64,000 nt of DNA, from positions 62,001-126,000 of the forward strand of contig DAOUJQ010000011.1 of the NCBI GenBank assembly GCA_034422455.1. Direction: 5' to 3'. Source of the DNA: UBA1127 sp034422455. Lineage in GTDB: Bacteria; Chloroflexota; Dehalococcoidia; Lucifugimonadales; UBA1127. Made by a program: the position numbers and the translations under genes. Of this stretch, positions 26,318-34,979 are shown piece after piece (the stretch's first letter is position 1; each line of letters begins with the position of its first letter). Under the pieces are notes generated by a model. It was not told the DNA's origin and did not search any database. It was given only the letters and a program-made list of their open reading frames with translations.

Positions 26318-27687
26318 TCACTCGCGCCGACATAGACGATCGAGTTCGTCTTTGGGGGCTTCGTGAAGATGTGGTTGAGAAGGACTACGTTCTCGGCTGG
26401 GTCCTCTGGGGCATAGGCACCGATCCGCTTCTGCACCGTACATGGGTGTTCAAAGGAGGGACGTGCCTGAAGAAATGCTACATTGAGACGTACCGATTCT
26501 CTGAAGACCTTGACTTCACAGTGCTCGAAGATGGGCCTATTGCGCAGGCTGAGGTGCTTGAGACCATCTCCCAAGTTCTGGATCGGGTCAACCAAGAGTC
26601 AGGCATTGACTTTACGTTGAGGTCGCCTGTCTATCGCAATCGACCATCTGGCCGATCCGCCGAGATGCGCGTCTACTATCGCGGACCCCGAAACACACCC
26701 GGCCCGGCGAGTATCAAATTCGACCTCACAAAGGACGAGATCGTCGTCCGGCCATCCGTCTTGAGATCGGTCAGTCACGACTACCCCGATACGTTGCCTG
26801 CGCCGGCGGAGGTCCGTTGCTACGGCTTCGAGGAAGTTTTCGCAGAAAAGCTGCGAGCGATGGGAGAGCGTTCCCGCCCCCGGGACCTGTATGACATAGT
26901 CAACCTCTTTCGCAGGCCCGACTTCCGGACTTACAACGGTCTTGTCATTGAGATTCTTGAGAAGAAGTGCGCGTTCAAGGGTGTACCCATTCCCTCTGCT
27001 GAGGCCATCCACGCGTCGCCGATGTTTGAGGAGCTGAAGGGTGAGTGGGGGAGCATGCTCGCCCACCAGTTGCGAGCCCTCCCGGAATTCGAGCATTTCT
27101 GGTCTGAGGTGCCTCGCATTTTCGCTTGGCTCAATGACGAGGAATCAGTTGAGGAACTCGAACCCGCTCCTCTTGAAGAAGGCGAATCACGCTGGGTCCC
27201 ACCGCAGACATTCTGGACATTGGGCCCGGGGAGCCGGCTGGAGCCCGTTCGGTTCGCCGCGGTCAACCGCCTGCTCATCAACCTCGGCTACGGTGGGAGC
27301 CACCGGCTGATTGAGCCATATTCTCTGAGACGCACGAAGAGCGGCAACATCCTCCTCCACGCCATCCGTGCCAACACCGGCGAGAACCGGGCATATCGGA
27401 TTGACCGGATTCAATCCGTTGAGGTGACAACCCATCCCTTCTCCCCACGGTTTGTGATCGAATTCCCTACGTCAGGAGCGGTCCCTGCGCTGCCCTCTGA
27501 GAGGCGGCCCGTCTTGGGACGTGCAGGGGTAAGGGGCACGAACCGTCGCAGGTATGTTGTGCAATGCTTGACCTGTGGTAAGCGCTTCCGACGCGTCCAG
27601 CGGGACACACGACTGCGCCCTCATAAGGACCCTCGTGGTAGCTGGAATTGCTCAGGACGGTCGGGCTTCGTGGAGCGTATCGAATGA
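26314..27687 (+). CDS. abiEii: AbiEii-like toxin with C-terminal WYL-like and zinc-finger-like regions
   Basis: A 457-residue nucleotidyltransferase toxin of the AbiEii/AbiGii family, which blocks growth after phage infection by adding nucleotides to RNA or protein targets. KGGTCLKK (47-54) and RFSEDLDF (61-68) form the active-site core with the DxD acidic pair. The GTG start at 26314 overlaps the AbiEi stop; the frame is open further upstream but lies inside AbiEi. After the toxin domain (about residue 290) comes a segment resembling a WYL domain (IEPYSLRRTKSGNILLHAIR, then YRIDRIQSVEV). At the end is a Cys-rich stretch (VQCLTCGKRFRRV). WYL domains sense nucleic-acid or nucleotide ligands, so the fusion may gate toxicity. 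WYL assignment is tentative. Confidence 0.85.
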   Translation: MITRADIDDRVRLWGLREDVVEKDYVLGWVLWGIGTDPLLHRTWVFKGGTCLKKCYIETYRFSEDLDFTVLEDGPIAQAEVLETISQVLDRVNQESGIDFTLRSPVYRNRPSGRSAEMRVYYRGPRNTPGPASIKFDLTKDEIVVRPSVLRSVSHDYPDTLPAPAEVRCYGFEEVFAEKLRAMGERSRPRDLYDIVNLFRRPDFRTYNGLVIEILEKKCAFKGVPIPSAEAIHASPMFEELKGEWGSMLAHQLRALPEFEHFWSEVPRIFAWLNDEESVEELEPAPLEEGESRWVPPQTFWTLGPGSRLEPVRFAAVNRLLINLGYGGSHRLIEPYSLRRTKSGNILLHAIRANTGENRAYRIDRIQSVEVTTHPFSPRFVIEFPTSGAVPALPSERRPVLGRAGVRGTNRRRYVVQCLTCGKRFRRVQRDTRLRPHKDPRGSWNCSGRSGFVERIE

Positions 27688-28086
27688 CTCTCGTGATGTG
27701 GCCCTCCGCGTCTTGACGGTCGCTGTTGGTGATGGTGTGCTTCGCTTTCCTGACCTGGTAGTTTTCCTTCGTCAGGGAAGGAGGTGTAGTAGCTCAGCGG
27801 ATGGGCAGGGGCAGGCGTATCGAAACGGGCCAGGTAGTCGCTCACCTTGTGCTCGCACCTGGACACGAAATCCCTCCGCTGGTGGGAGGTCAGGTATCGG
27901 AAGGGACGGCCCAGTATCGCCTCGCTGAACAGATCCCCGAACTCGAACACGCCTTAGTCCGGCCCCTGGGGGTGGGTGCCCATCGAACGTTGTTCGTGTA
28001 GGCCGGCAGGCGCGAGTCCCGGTTGAACAGGCCGATCTAGTCGAAGGTCTTCGTCAGCTTGGCATTGGTCCGGCCACGGCGAGAGG
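27688..28086. other. Decayed coding DNA on the minus strand
   Basis: A minus-strand frame at 27760-27950 reads FEFGDLFSEAILGRPF and CEHKVSDYLARF, which looks coding. A neighbouring frame at 27950-28050 reads GLFNRDSRLPAYTNNVRW after an in-frame stop. The two halves are in different frames, so this is probably a broken gene of unknown identity. Confidence 0.35.
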
Positions 28087-28245
28087 GAGTTCCTGGTGCA
28101 CGTGGAGGATATGGGCAGCACGTCGACGACCCACACGGACACGGACGTAGAGCCGGGCACCCGCTACGTGTACCGGGTCAAGGCCATCAACACCAAAGGC
28201 GCCGGTCATTACTCCAACCCCGCGTCCCTCACCACCCCCCGGTAG
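28087..28245 (+). pseudogene. Fibronectin type III domain remnant
   Basis: The frame from 28087 to the stop at 28243-28245 has the C-terminal half of a fibronectin type III domain, TDTDVEPGTRYVYRVKAIN then GAGHYSNPASLTTP. No start or upstream part is present. It is the tail of a lost secreted multidomain protein. Confidence 0.65.
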
Positions 28246-28698
28246 CCCAGGGAAGCGCGGGCCCGCGCCGGCCACAGAGGCGGAACATAAGGGGCTCGAC
28301 CCTAGGAGGGACCGAGTGACTCAACCGGGCATCCCCATGGCCCTCTAGACACTTGCGGCCCAACTGTATCGGAGAACGTTCGTCAAATTGCTTCGCCGGA
28401 ATCGGCATGCGCCGGTATGGGGGTGGGGGTGTGGATTCGTCTTGCTTTTCGTGTTGAATCTGAGTTGGCACGTTGCAGATACAACACGAATATTTACCGA
28501 GGGGAAGCGAATCCCGGCGGCGCTTCGCGAGGCCATGTGCGGCGCGGTTGTGGTGTTGTCGCGGCGATGCATGGGGCGAGGGTAGCGGAGGGGACGGAGT
28601 TCGCGCGAGGGGGTGGTGGCAGGGGGGTCTTCTGCCTGTTGCGTGGTGGGGGTTGCCCCTCCCCGCTGCCGCCCCTCTGGGTTCCTGCCTACGCAGGA

Positions 28699-28724
28699 CC
28701 CTTCGACAGGCTCAGGGCAATCGG
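28699..28724 (+). repeat. Dispersed repeat copy
   Basis: CCCTTCGACAGGCTCAGGGC followed by AATCGG; member of a family with copies at 28816, 29189, 29281, 29353 and 59368, and a partial inverse copy near 37081. Confidence 0.7.
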
Positions 28725-28815
28725 CCCCGCCCCTGGACACCGGCCCCGTATAGGGGTACGGGGGGACCATGCGCCGGTATAAGGGTTGGGGAGGGTCGTC
28801 CGCCGTTGGCATGAC

Positions 28816-28841
28816 CCTTCGACAGGCTCAGGGCGAACGGC
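28816..28841 (+). repeat. Dispersed repeat copy
   Basis: CCCTTCGACAGGCTCAGGGC followed by GAACGG, the commonest form of this family. Confidence 0.7.
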
Positions 28842-28861
28842 GGGCGGGGATTGGTCAGCCT

Positions 28862-29119
28862 CTATTGGGATTCGGCGTTGGCGCGCCTTTGCGCTTCTAT
28901 CCAGTCCTGATGGCTTGGCCCTGGAGTGTTCCGCGACCTTAGGTCAGCTAGCCAATAAAGTAGCGCTACTTCTGTGCGCTCCTGCTGCCCATGTGCTATC
29001 GCGTCGTCAAATTCACCTGCCAGACTGTCCTTGATGTAGATGTTCACCAGCCGTTGTGCTTCACGCGGCCCGCCCAGGCTGTCGACCATTTCCCTGAGTG
29101 TCTCAAGGTCAAGGTCCAT
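28862..29119 (-). CDS. Small hypothetical protein
   Basis: An 85-residue acidic protein starting MDLDLETLREMVDSLGG and ending in QDWIEAQRRANAES. The start ATG is preceded by AAGGAAGGTG. Amino-acid composition is that of a real soluble protein and it is helical throughout. No family is recognised. It stands alone between two repeat-rich intergenic stretches, downstream of the NorD-like operon on the same strand. Confidence 0.65.
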   Translation of the reverse strand: MDLDLETLREMVDSLGGPREAQRLVNIYIKDSLAGEFDDAIAHGQQERTEVALLYWLADLRSRNTPGPSHQDWIEAQRRANAESQ

Positions 29120-29421
29120 ATGGGCACCTTCCTTCCGTAGCGCCGCTTCCGTCAGTCCGCCAAGCCCCGGCGGCTTCTTGCTGCGAGGCCCTTCGATAGA
29201 CTCAGGGCGAACGGGCCTCCCCCGCCCGGCACTGCCCCTCTGGGTTCCTGCCTGCGCAGGAACGACGGGAGGATTGCATGCCCTTCGACAGGCTCAGGGC
29301 GAACGGCCCCACCCCTGCCCTTATTCCCCTCTGGGTTCCTGCCTGAGCAGGACCCTTCGACAGGCTCAGGGCAATCGGCTCCGACCCTGGATCCCGGCGA
29401 AAGCCGGTATGAGGGTTGGGG
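29120..29421. other. Repeat-rich intergenic DNA
   Basis: Contains dispersed repeats at 29189-29214, 29281-29306 and 29353-29378 and two copies of the GGTTCCTGCC...CAGGA element. No gene seen. Confidence 0.6.
29189..29378 (+). repeat. Cluster of three dispersed repeat copies
   Basis: Copies at about 29189, 29281 and 29353, alternating with TGGGTTCCTGCC...CAGGA elements. The alternation makes this a small array of two intermixed repeat families. Confidence 0.65.
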
Positions 29422-32400
29422 CTAGACGGTGAGGCGCTTGTAGAGCTCCGGGAGGCGCTGGGGGAGCATGCTGATGTCGGAGAGCACCTCGTAGCCCATG
29501 TCGCCCATCATGGTCTTGAGGTAGTCGTGGCCGGCCTTGTCGACGGTGAGGCAGAAGGGCATGATGCCCTTCTGCTTTCCCTCAAGCAGCGCCTTCCGGG
29601 TGTCGTGGACGGCGTACTCCTTCTCCACACCCTCCCGGCTGTAGCCGCGGTCCTGCGGGCGGCCGTCGCTGATGAGGAAGAGCACCTTGGTCTTGGCGTC
29701 GATGTCGTCCAGCTTCTTGACGCTGTGCCGGATGGCCGGGCCCATGCGCGTGGCATGGAGGGGCGTGATCTTGTCGATACGCTTCTGCACCTTCTCCGTC
29801 AGACTCTCGTTCAGGTCCTTGATGGTGTAGTACTCCACGTTCTCACGCCCGTAGCCGGAGAAGCCGTAGATGCCGTACTTGTCGCCCAGGGTCTCCAGGG
29901 CCTGGATGAGGAGGATGGCGCTCTCCTTCTCCAGGTCGATGATGCGCTTGTAGGTGCGGCGCGGCGGGCCGTCGCCGGCGCGGCGGTTGCGCAGCCAGAG
30001 CATGTAGTCGACGGGGTTGCCGGGCGCGTCCCACTCGTCCGGGCCGCCGCGGGACTCGTCGATGGCCTCGCCGGTAGAGGCGCTCATGTCGAGGAGGAAC
30101 AGCACGGCGACGTCGCGCTCCATCTTGTTGCGGCGCCAGTAGACGCGGTCGGGCAGGCTGATGCCGAGCCGCTGGTCGACGATGGCCTCGACGAGGGCGT
30201 CAAGGTCGAACTCCTCGCCGTCCTGCAGGCGGCGGATCTTGCGGAAGGTCTCCGGGCGCACCTGCTCAAACTGGCGGCGGATCTCCTGGATCATGTTGGA
30301 GTTGGCCTGGAGGATGGTCTGCCAGAAGCCGACGTCGCCCTCCGACATGGTCTTCTCCCGGACGACGCACCACCTGGGGCGGTAGTCGCCGGCGCGGAAG
30401 TCCCACTCGTCGTAGACGCTGGTGTGGGGCTCCTTGGCCTCCAGCGGGCCGCCCTCGTCCTCGATGTGGATGAATGGCCCCTGGCCCTGCGCCGCCTCCT
30501 TGGGCGGCAGCTTCATGCCGACCTCACGCATGAGGTTCTTGGCGGTCGCGCTGGTGTCGAGGTCGTAGTCGCCGCCCTGCTCGAGCTCGGCGCTCTGGGC
30601 GAGCAGCTCCTCCAGCATCTCGCGAGTGAGCTGCGGCGGCTCGCCCTCGTTGGCCTGGCGCTGGGCCTCCTTCATCTCCTCCAGGAGCTGCACCAGCTCA
30701 GGCTTGAACTCGCCGCGGTACTCGACGTCCTGCGGCGACTGGTACTGCTGCTCGCCCTCGCCCTCGGACTCCTGCTCTTCCTGTTCCTGCTCGGGCTTCC
30801 TCAGCCGCTCCAGCAGGTCCTCGATGTTCTCGGGGTCCTCGTAGTCGTCCTCGTCCGGGACCTCCAGCATGACCCACGCGTTGGTGGGGATCATGTGGTT
30901 GGGGATGCCCGCGAGGAAGAGGTAGATGCGCATGGCGGCCTCGGCGGCGTCCTCCACCGTGGCCCCGACGCGCATGACGCGCAGGGCCAGCTTGGCCATG
31001 AGCATGGCGTCGTCCTGCAGATAGGACGCGACGGGCAGACCGCTGCGCTGTCCCAGGCTGACGCGGATCAGGAACTCCACGAGGCCCTGCTGGGCGGGCA
31101 TGTCCTGGATCCGCGGGCGCTCCGCCAGCGACTCCTCCTGCACGCGCCTGTAGGCGCGGCTGATGCCGCGGTACTCGCGCATCACGCGGGCGTCGAGGCG
31201 GCTGTCCTCTGTGACGGTGAAGACGTCGAGGGCCATGCGCCGCTCCGGGAAGAGGTCGAAGAAGCCCTGCATGTCGGTGACCCAGCCGGTCTCGGCGGAG
31301 ACGGGGCCCTCCAGCAGGGCCGGCTCCTCGGGCACCTCGACGACTGTCTCCACGGCCTCGTCCTCAGGGAGGTCCTGGTCGTGCCGGTGGTGGCGCGAGT
31401 GCTGCACCAGCGGGCGCAGGTCGCGGAACAGCCCGGACGGCTTCTCATACTCGAAACCGAAGCTGCCGAACTCCAGGTGCACCACTTGGTGGGTGGCGAT
31501 GACCTTCAGCTTCTCAAAGTTCTCCAGCTTGCTGGGGGCGCCGTCCACGAGGGCCGGCAGGTAGAGCGTGGTGCCCTCGATGGTGGCGTGGTTGCCGGAC
31601 ACCCAGCCGATGCCCTTGTCCACGAGCTCCTGAGCCGGTGCGATCTCCATCTCGTTGCCGGCGAGGGCGCGGGAGTAGAGGCCCATGACGTCGCGGACAC
31701 GGCTGAGCTCGACGCCGGCGGAGAGCTTGTCCAGCAGCTCCTCGGCGTAAGACGACTCCATGCGGAAGAAGGCCAGCCCGCTTTCGAGGTTCTCGGTCAG
31801 GAGGCGCGCACCCTCACCGAACCACTGCTCCAACTGGGGAGTGGATACCCGACCCAACACGGAGGGGAGCACGGCGAAAAAGGGCGGCAGCGCCGGCGGC
31901 GACATGCCAACGAGGCGCTCGCCCAAGCCGATGATCGTCGGGTGGGTGCCGTAGTCGAGCTGTCCGAGGCCCTGGGATCCCTCGCGCAGGAAGGCAATAA
32001 CGCCGCCCTGCCCGCTGCGGGAGAGGCGCTCCGCCAGGCCGAGGAACCGGCCGCGCTGCGTCCGCTCGACGCGGGCGACGGCCCGGCTGCCGACGGCGAA
32101 GCAGTCCTTCACCTCACGCCAGTTGCCGTTGGCGTCGGCGAGGGTGGTCACCAACGAGATGAAGCTGTCCCGGCTGTCGCCGAGCTGCGGAAAGACGTCC
32201 TGGCTGAGCTCAAGGCACTCGGTCGCCAGGTCATAGGAGCGCTGGGAGAGGATGTCGATGAAGCGGATGAAGCGCTCCATCTCCGGGAAGGTCATGGAAG
32301 GGACCATCTGCGGGCTGACATCGAAGAACTTGCAGGCCAGCGCGGTCGACTTCCAGGTCCCCTTGGACAGCGACTTGCCCAGCTCGCTCCAGCCGGCAAC

Positions 32401-32754
32401 CTGCCGGGGGCGCAGGTGGGGCAGCGTGCGGGAGCTGGCGCGGAAGTATGCCGCGGCAATGGTCGGCGAGGCCTGGCAGAGGTCGGAGCCGTAGCGCGCC
32501 CACGGCACAAAGTTCGCGAAGGAGAGGAAGGGCAGGACCTCCATGCTGGCGGCGTAGTAGTCGGTGGCGGCCTCCCAGGCGCGCACGGACTGCCGCGAGA
32601 TGGACGCGCCCTGCTCGGCCCAGGTGACGAGGTCCTCGGCGGAGAGGAGGGTCTGCGCCCGCTCGTGGGCGGCCTCGTACTGCTGGAGCACGGCGACGGG
32701 AAACTGCGACAGCTCCCGGGCGATGCTCTCTAGGCGGGGGTCCTGCTCTGCCAT
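29422..32754 (-). CDS. NorD/CbbO-type VWA-domain protein
   Basis: An 1110-residue protein with a C-terminal von Willebrand factor A domain. Its MIDAS motif is in FLLDMSASTG, followed by LFLISDGRPQDRG, typical of NorD/CbbO. The long N-terminal part is helical and acidic-rich with a Glu/Gln-rich segment around residues 650-670. It works as the adaptor of a MoxR/NorQ-type AAA+ ATPase, inserting metals or cofactors or remodelling an enzyme. The partner ATPase lies in the same operon, with a Nudix gene between. The start overlaps the Nudix stop by 25 bases. The enzyme target is not identified here; no Nor or Rubisco genes are in the window. Confidence 0.85.
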   Translation of the reverse strand: MAEQDPRLESIARELSQFPVAVLQQYEAAHERAQTLLSAEDLVTWAEQGASISRQSVRAWEAATDYYAASMEVLPFLSFANFVPWARYGSDLCQASPTIAAAYFRASSRTLPHLRPRQVAGWSELGKSLSKGTWKSTALACKFFDVSPQMVPSMTFPEMERFIRFIDILSQRSYDLATECLELSQDVFPQLGDSRDSFISLVTTLADANGNWREVKDCFAVGSRAVARVERTQRGRFLGLAERLSRSGQGGVIAFLREGSQGLGQLDYGTHPTIIGLGERLVGMSPPALPPFFAVLPSVLGRVSTPQLEQWFGEGARLLTENLESGLAFFRMESSYAEELLDKLSAGVELSRVRDVMGLYSRALAGNEMEIAPAQELVDKGIGWVSGNHATIEGTTLYLPALVDGAPSKLENFEKLKVIATHQVVHLEFGSFGFEYEKPSGLFRDLRPLVQHSRHHRHDQDLPEDEAVETVVEVPEEPALLEGPVSAETGWVTDMQGFFDLFPERRMALDVFTVTEDSRLDARVMREYRGISRAYRRVQEESLAERPRIQDMPAQQGLVEFLIRVSLGQRSGLPVASYLQDDAMLMAKLALRVMRVGATVEDAAEAAMRIYLFLAGIPNHMIPTNAWVMLEVPDEDDYEDPENIEDLLERLRKPEQEQEEQESEGEGEQQYQSPQDVEYRGEFKPELVQLLEEMKEAQRQANEGEPPQLTREMLEELLAQSAELEQGGDYDLDTSATAKNLMREVGMKLPPKEAAQGQGPFIHIEDEGGPLEAKEPHTSVYDEWDFRAGDYRPRWCVVREKTMSEGDVGFWQTILQANSNMIQEIRRQFEQVRPETFRKIRRLQDGEEFDLDALVEAIVDQRLGISLPDRVYWRRNKMERDVAVLFLLDMSASTGEAIDESRGGPDEWDAPGNPVDYMLWLRNRRAGDGPPRRTYKRIIDLEKESAILLIQALETLGDKYGIYGFSGYGRENVEYYTIKDLNESLTEKVQKRIDKITPLHATRMGPAIRHSVKKLDDIDAKTKVLFLISDGRPQDRGYSREGVEKEYAVHDTRKALLEGKQKGIMPFCLTVDKAGHDYLKTMMGDMGYEVLSDISMLPQRLPELYKRLTV

Positions 32755-33347
32755 GGGACCTCCTTGTCCATGCCTTCCGCGATGAGTTCCAGGAACCGGG
32801 ACAGCATCTGGGCCGTAGCTCCGTAGATGATACGGCCCTCATACACGTACGTAAACCGTTTCACAAGCCCTTCCGGACGCAGCAGGCCCTCGTGACGGAG
32901 GTTGGCCGGGTCATAGAAGGCGCTCAGCGGCGGCTCGATGATCTCGTCCACCTCGGCGTCGCTGGGGCGGTAGGGGTAGCTCGCGGGAATCAGGCCGACG
33001 ACCGGGTGGATGGCGATGCCGTACCGGGTGAAGTACGGCTCGAGGCAGCCGAGGACCCGGATGTCCTCCATCGCCACGCCGATCTCCTCGAACGTCTCGC
33101 GCAGCGCGGTGTACGTCAGGTCGGGGTCGGCGGACTCGTAGCCGCCGCCGGGGAAGCAGATGACGCCGCCATCGGTCTGGAGCTGGTAGCTGCGGCGCGT
33201 CAGCACGATGTGGTAGGCGCCGTCGCGCTCGTAGATGGGGAGGAGGACGGCGGCGTGCATGTACCCAGACGGGAGAGCCGTTGCGGGCGCGGCCCTTCCC
33301 AAGAGGGACTGGAGCGCCTCCGGGGTTGGGATGCTCATGGACTCCAT
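32730..33347 (-). CDS. Nudix hydrolase (CoA pyrophosphatase-like)
   Basis: A 205-residue Nudix protein. The Nudix box reads GGGYESADPDLTYTALRETFEEIGV over the catalytic segment, with REtfEEiG intact. The spacing before it and the preceding LTRRS and DGGVICFPGG resemble the NudL/CoA pyrophosphatase subgroup. The start is uncertain between ATG 33347 and ATG 33338; the former lies two bases after the MoxR stop. The long open frame to 33962 in this register is an artefact of the MoxR coding region. It overlaps the NorD start by 25 bases, so it is firmly inside the operon. CoA or a nucleotide diphosphate is the likely substrate; coaE at the head of the operon agrees with CoA. Confidence 0.85.
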   Translation of the reverse strand: MESMSIPTPEALQSLLGRAAPATALPSGYMHAAVLLPIYERDGAYHIVLTRRSYQLQTDGGVICFPGGGYESADPDLTYTALRETFEEIGVAMEDIRVLGCLEPYFTRYGIAIHPVVGLIPASYPYRPSDAEVDEIIEPPLSAFYDPANLRHEGLLRPEGLVKRFTYVYEGRIIYGATAQMLSRFLELIAEGMDKEVPWQSRTPA

Positions 33348-33349
33348 AT

Positions 33350-34237
33350 CTACTCGAAGATTGAGGAGATGACCTCCTCCATGCTGCGCTGCACCTGAAG
33401 GTCGTCCGACAGGGCCCAGACGATGGAAACCTGGCAGGCCTCTCGGGGCGAAACGCCCTGGCTGATGAGCTTGCCGGCGTAGATGAGCAAGCGGGTGCTG
33501 GACCCTTCCTGCAGCCCGTGGTCCTTCAGGTGGCGCACCTTCTCGCCGAGCTTGGCCAGGCCCATGGCGGTCTCCGGGTCGACACCGGCCTCGTGCTCCA
33601 GGATCTTCGCCTCGGTCTCTACGGGCGGGTAGTCGAACTCGATGGAGACGAAACGCTGGCGGGTGGAGTGCTTCAGGTCCTTCAGAGCGCTCTGGTAGCC
33701 GGGGTTGTAGGACATGACCAGCAGGAAGCCATCGTTGGCCTCCATCAGCAGGCCCTGCTTCTCCACGGGCAGGATGCGCCGGTGGTCGGTCAAGGGGTGG
33801 ATGAGCACCGTGGTGTCCTTGCGCGTCTCGACGATCTCGTCGAGGTAGCAGATGGCGCCGACCTTGACGGCGCGGGTCAGCGGGCCGTCGATCCAGCGGG
33901 TGCCCTCGGCGTCGATGAGGTAGCGGCCGACGAGGTCGCTCGCCGTCAGGTCCTCGTGACACGCGACGGTGACGAGGGGGACGGCGCGCACTTCCTCGTC
34001 TTCACTCCTGTTCCTGATGGAGGACGGCTGGCTCAGCCGGTGGGCCATGTGCTCCACGAACCGCGTCTTGCCGCAGCCCGTGGGGCCCTTCAGGAGGACG
34101 GGGATCTTCTGAAGGTACGCGGCCTCGAAGAGCTCGATCTCGTTGCCCAGGGGCAGGTAGAACGGCTCGTCCTCAACCACGTACTCCTCAATCTGAAGCG
34201 TCTGGAACCCGGTCCCTCTAACCCTAGGCTGCTCCAT
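33350..34237 (-). CDS. MoxR/NorQ-type AAA+ ATPase
   Basis: A 295-residue AAA+ ATPase of the MoxR family (NorQ/CbbQ branch). Walker A is LLKGPTGCGKTR and Walker B is ICYLDEIVE; sensor 1 is in LVMSYNPGYQ. It acts with the VWA protein of the same operon as a chaperone-like ATPase. The ATG at 34237 is chosen because GGTGGGG lies before it and it follows the coaE stop by 2 bases; an upstream in-frame start inside coaE is less likely. Confidence 0.93.
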   Translation of the reverse strand: MEQPRVRGTGFQTLQIEEYVVEDEPFYLPLGNEIELFEAAYLQKIPVLLKGPTGCGKTRFVEHMAHRLSQPSSIRNRSEDEEVRAVPLVTVACHEDLTASDLVGRYLIDAEGTRWIDGPLTRAVKVGAICYLDEIVETRKDTTVLIHPLTDHRRILPVEKQGLLMEANDGFLLVMSYNPGYQSALKDLKHSTRQRFVSIEFDYPPVETEAKILEHEAGVDPETAMGLAKLGEKVRHLKDHGLQEGSSTRLLIYAGKLISQGVSPREACQVSIVWALSDDLQVQRSMEEVISSIFE

Positions 34238-34239
34238 GG

Positions 34240-34845
34240 TTACCCCACCTTTGCTTGAATTCGCTCCGACCATAGCGCCTCGACGGTGACCCGAAGGTCC
34301 GTGAGGCTGCCGTTGTTCTCAATGACTACGTCCGCGTGGGCCTTGCGTTCCTCATCCGATATCTGGGACTCAATCCGCTCGACGATGGCCCGGAGCGAGA
34401 GGCCGCTGCGGTGCCGCAACCGGCGGAAGACCTCTTCCTCGGGCGCCGTCGTCAGCCATACCTCGTCGGCCAACTCCGTCCACCCGGCCTCGACGAGGGT
34501 GGCGGAGTCTATCACGGCCACTCGCCTTCCCTGACGCTCGGCGGCGCGGAGGCGTTCCTGGAGGAGGCCGTTGATGGCGGGGCGCATGATGCCATTGAGG
34601 CGTTCGAGCTCCTCGGGGTCTGAGAAGACGATGTCTCCCAGTATCTTCCTGTCGATCTGCGCGTCCGGGAGAAGAATGTCCCGGCCAAAGGCCCTGACGA
34701 CATCCCTCCAGGGCGCAGTCCCAGGCGAGTAAGCCTCGTGGCCAAGGAGGGCCGTGTCGATGATGGCGGCGCCATGCCCGGCCAGAATCCGGGAGACCTC
34801 GCTCTTGCCGACGCCGATGCCTCCCGTGAGCCCGATAACGACCAT
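34240..34845 (-). CDS. coaE: Dephospho-CoA kinase
   Basis: A 201-residue dephospho-CoA kinase, the last step of coenzyme A synthesis (ATP-dependent 3'-phosphorylation). It shows the P-loop GLTGGIGVGKSEVS at the N-terminus, the IIDTALLGHEAY region (normally DADxxxHE), and LDRILGDIVF-like VFSDPEELERLNGIMRP. The Asp of the usual DAD motif is partly changed (DTA), which may reduce fit to consensus but is seen in the family. It heads the operon with the MoxR and Nudix genes. Confidence 0.9.
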   Translation of the reverse strand: MVVIGLTGGIGVGKSEVSRILAGHGAAIIDTALLGHEAYSPGTAPWRDVVRAFGRDILLPDAQIDRKILGDIVFSDPEELERLNGIMRPAINGLLQERLRAAERQGRRVAVIDSATLVEAGWTELADEVWLTTAPEEEVFRRLRHRSGLSLRAIVERIESQISDEERKAHADVVIENNGSLTDLRVTVEALWSERIQAKVG

Positions 34846-34979
34846 ATTCTCTCCCCGGCCCTTGCCACTAACCTATGGATTCTAGCAGCGCCAAATTTAG
34901 GGGTCAACTGCATTTGCAGGGTGTCAAAAGCGCAATGGAAAGCAATTCTTTGCCGTGGAAGTCGAGAGGCAGCCTTGAT

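Larger units (their letters stand above)
28246..28861. other. Repeat-rich intergenic DNA
   Basis: No gene. It carries copies of the dispersed CTTCGACAGGCTCAGGGC repeat (28699-28724, 28816-28841) and of the GTTCCTGCC...GCAGGA inverted repeat, with GC-rich filler between. Confidence 0.6.

Noticed and set aside
29416..32733. 1105-residue plus-strand frame
   Set aside because: Mirror frame of the NorD-like gene; Leu/Val/Gly/Asp composition is a GC artefact, and the minus frame has the VWA motif.
33348..33962. Upstream extension of the Nudix frame
   Set aside because: Lies in the MoxR coding region in another frame; the true Nudix start is near 33347.
33518..34258. 246-residue plus-strand frame
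   Set aside because: Antisense of the MoxR ATPase.
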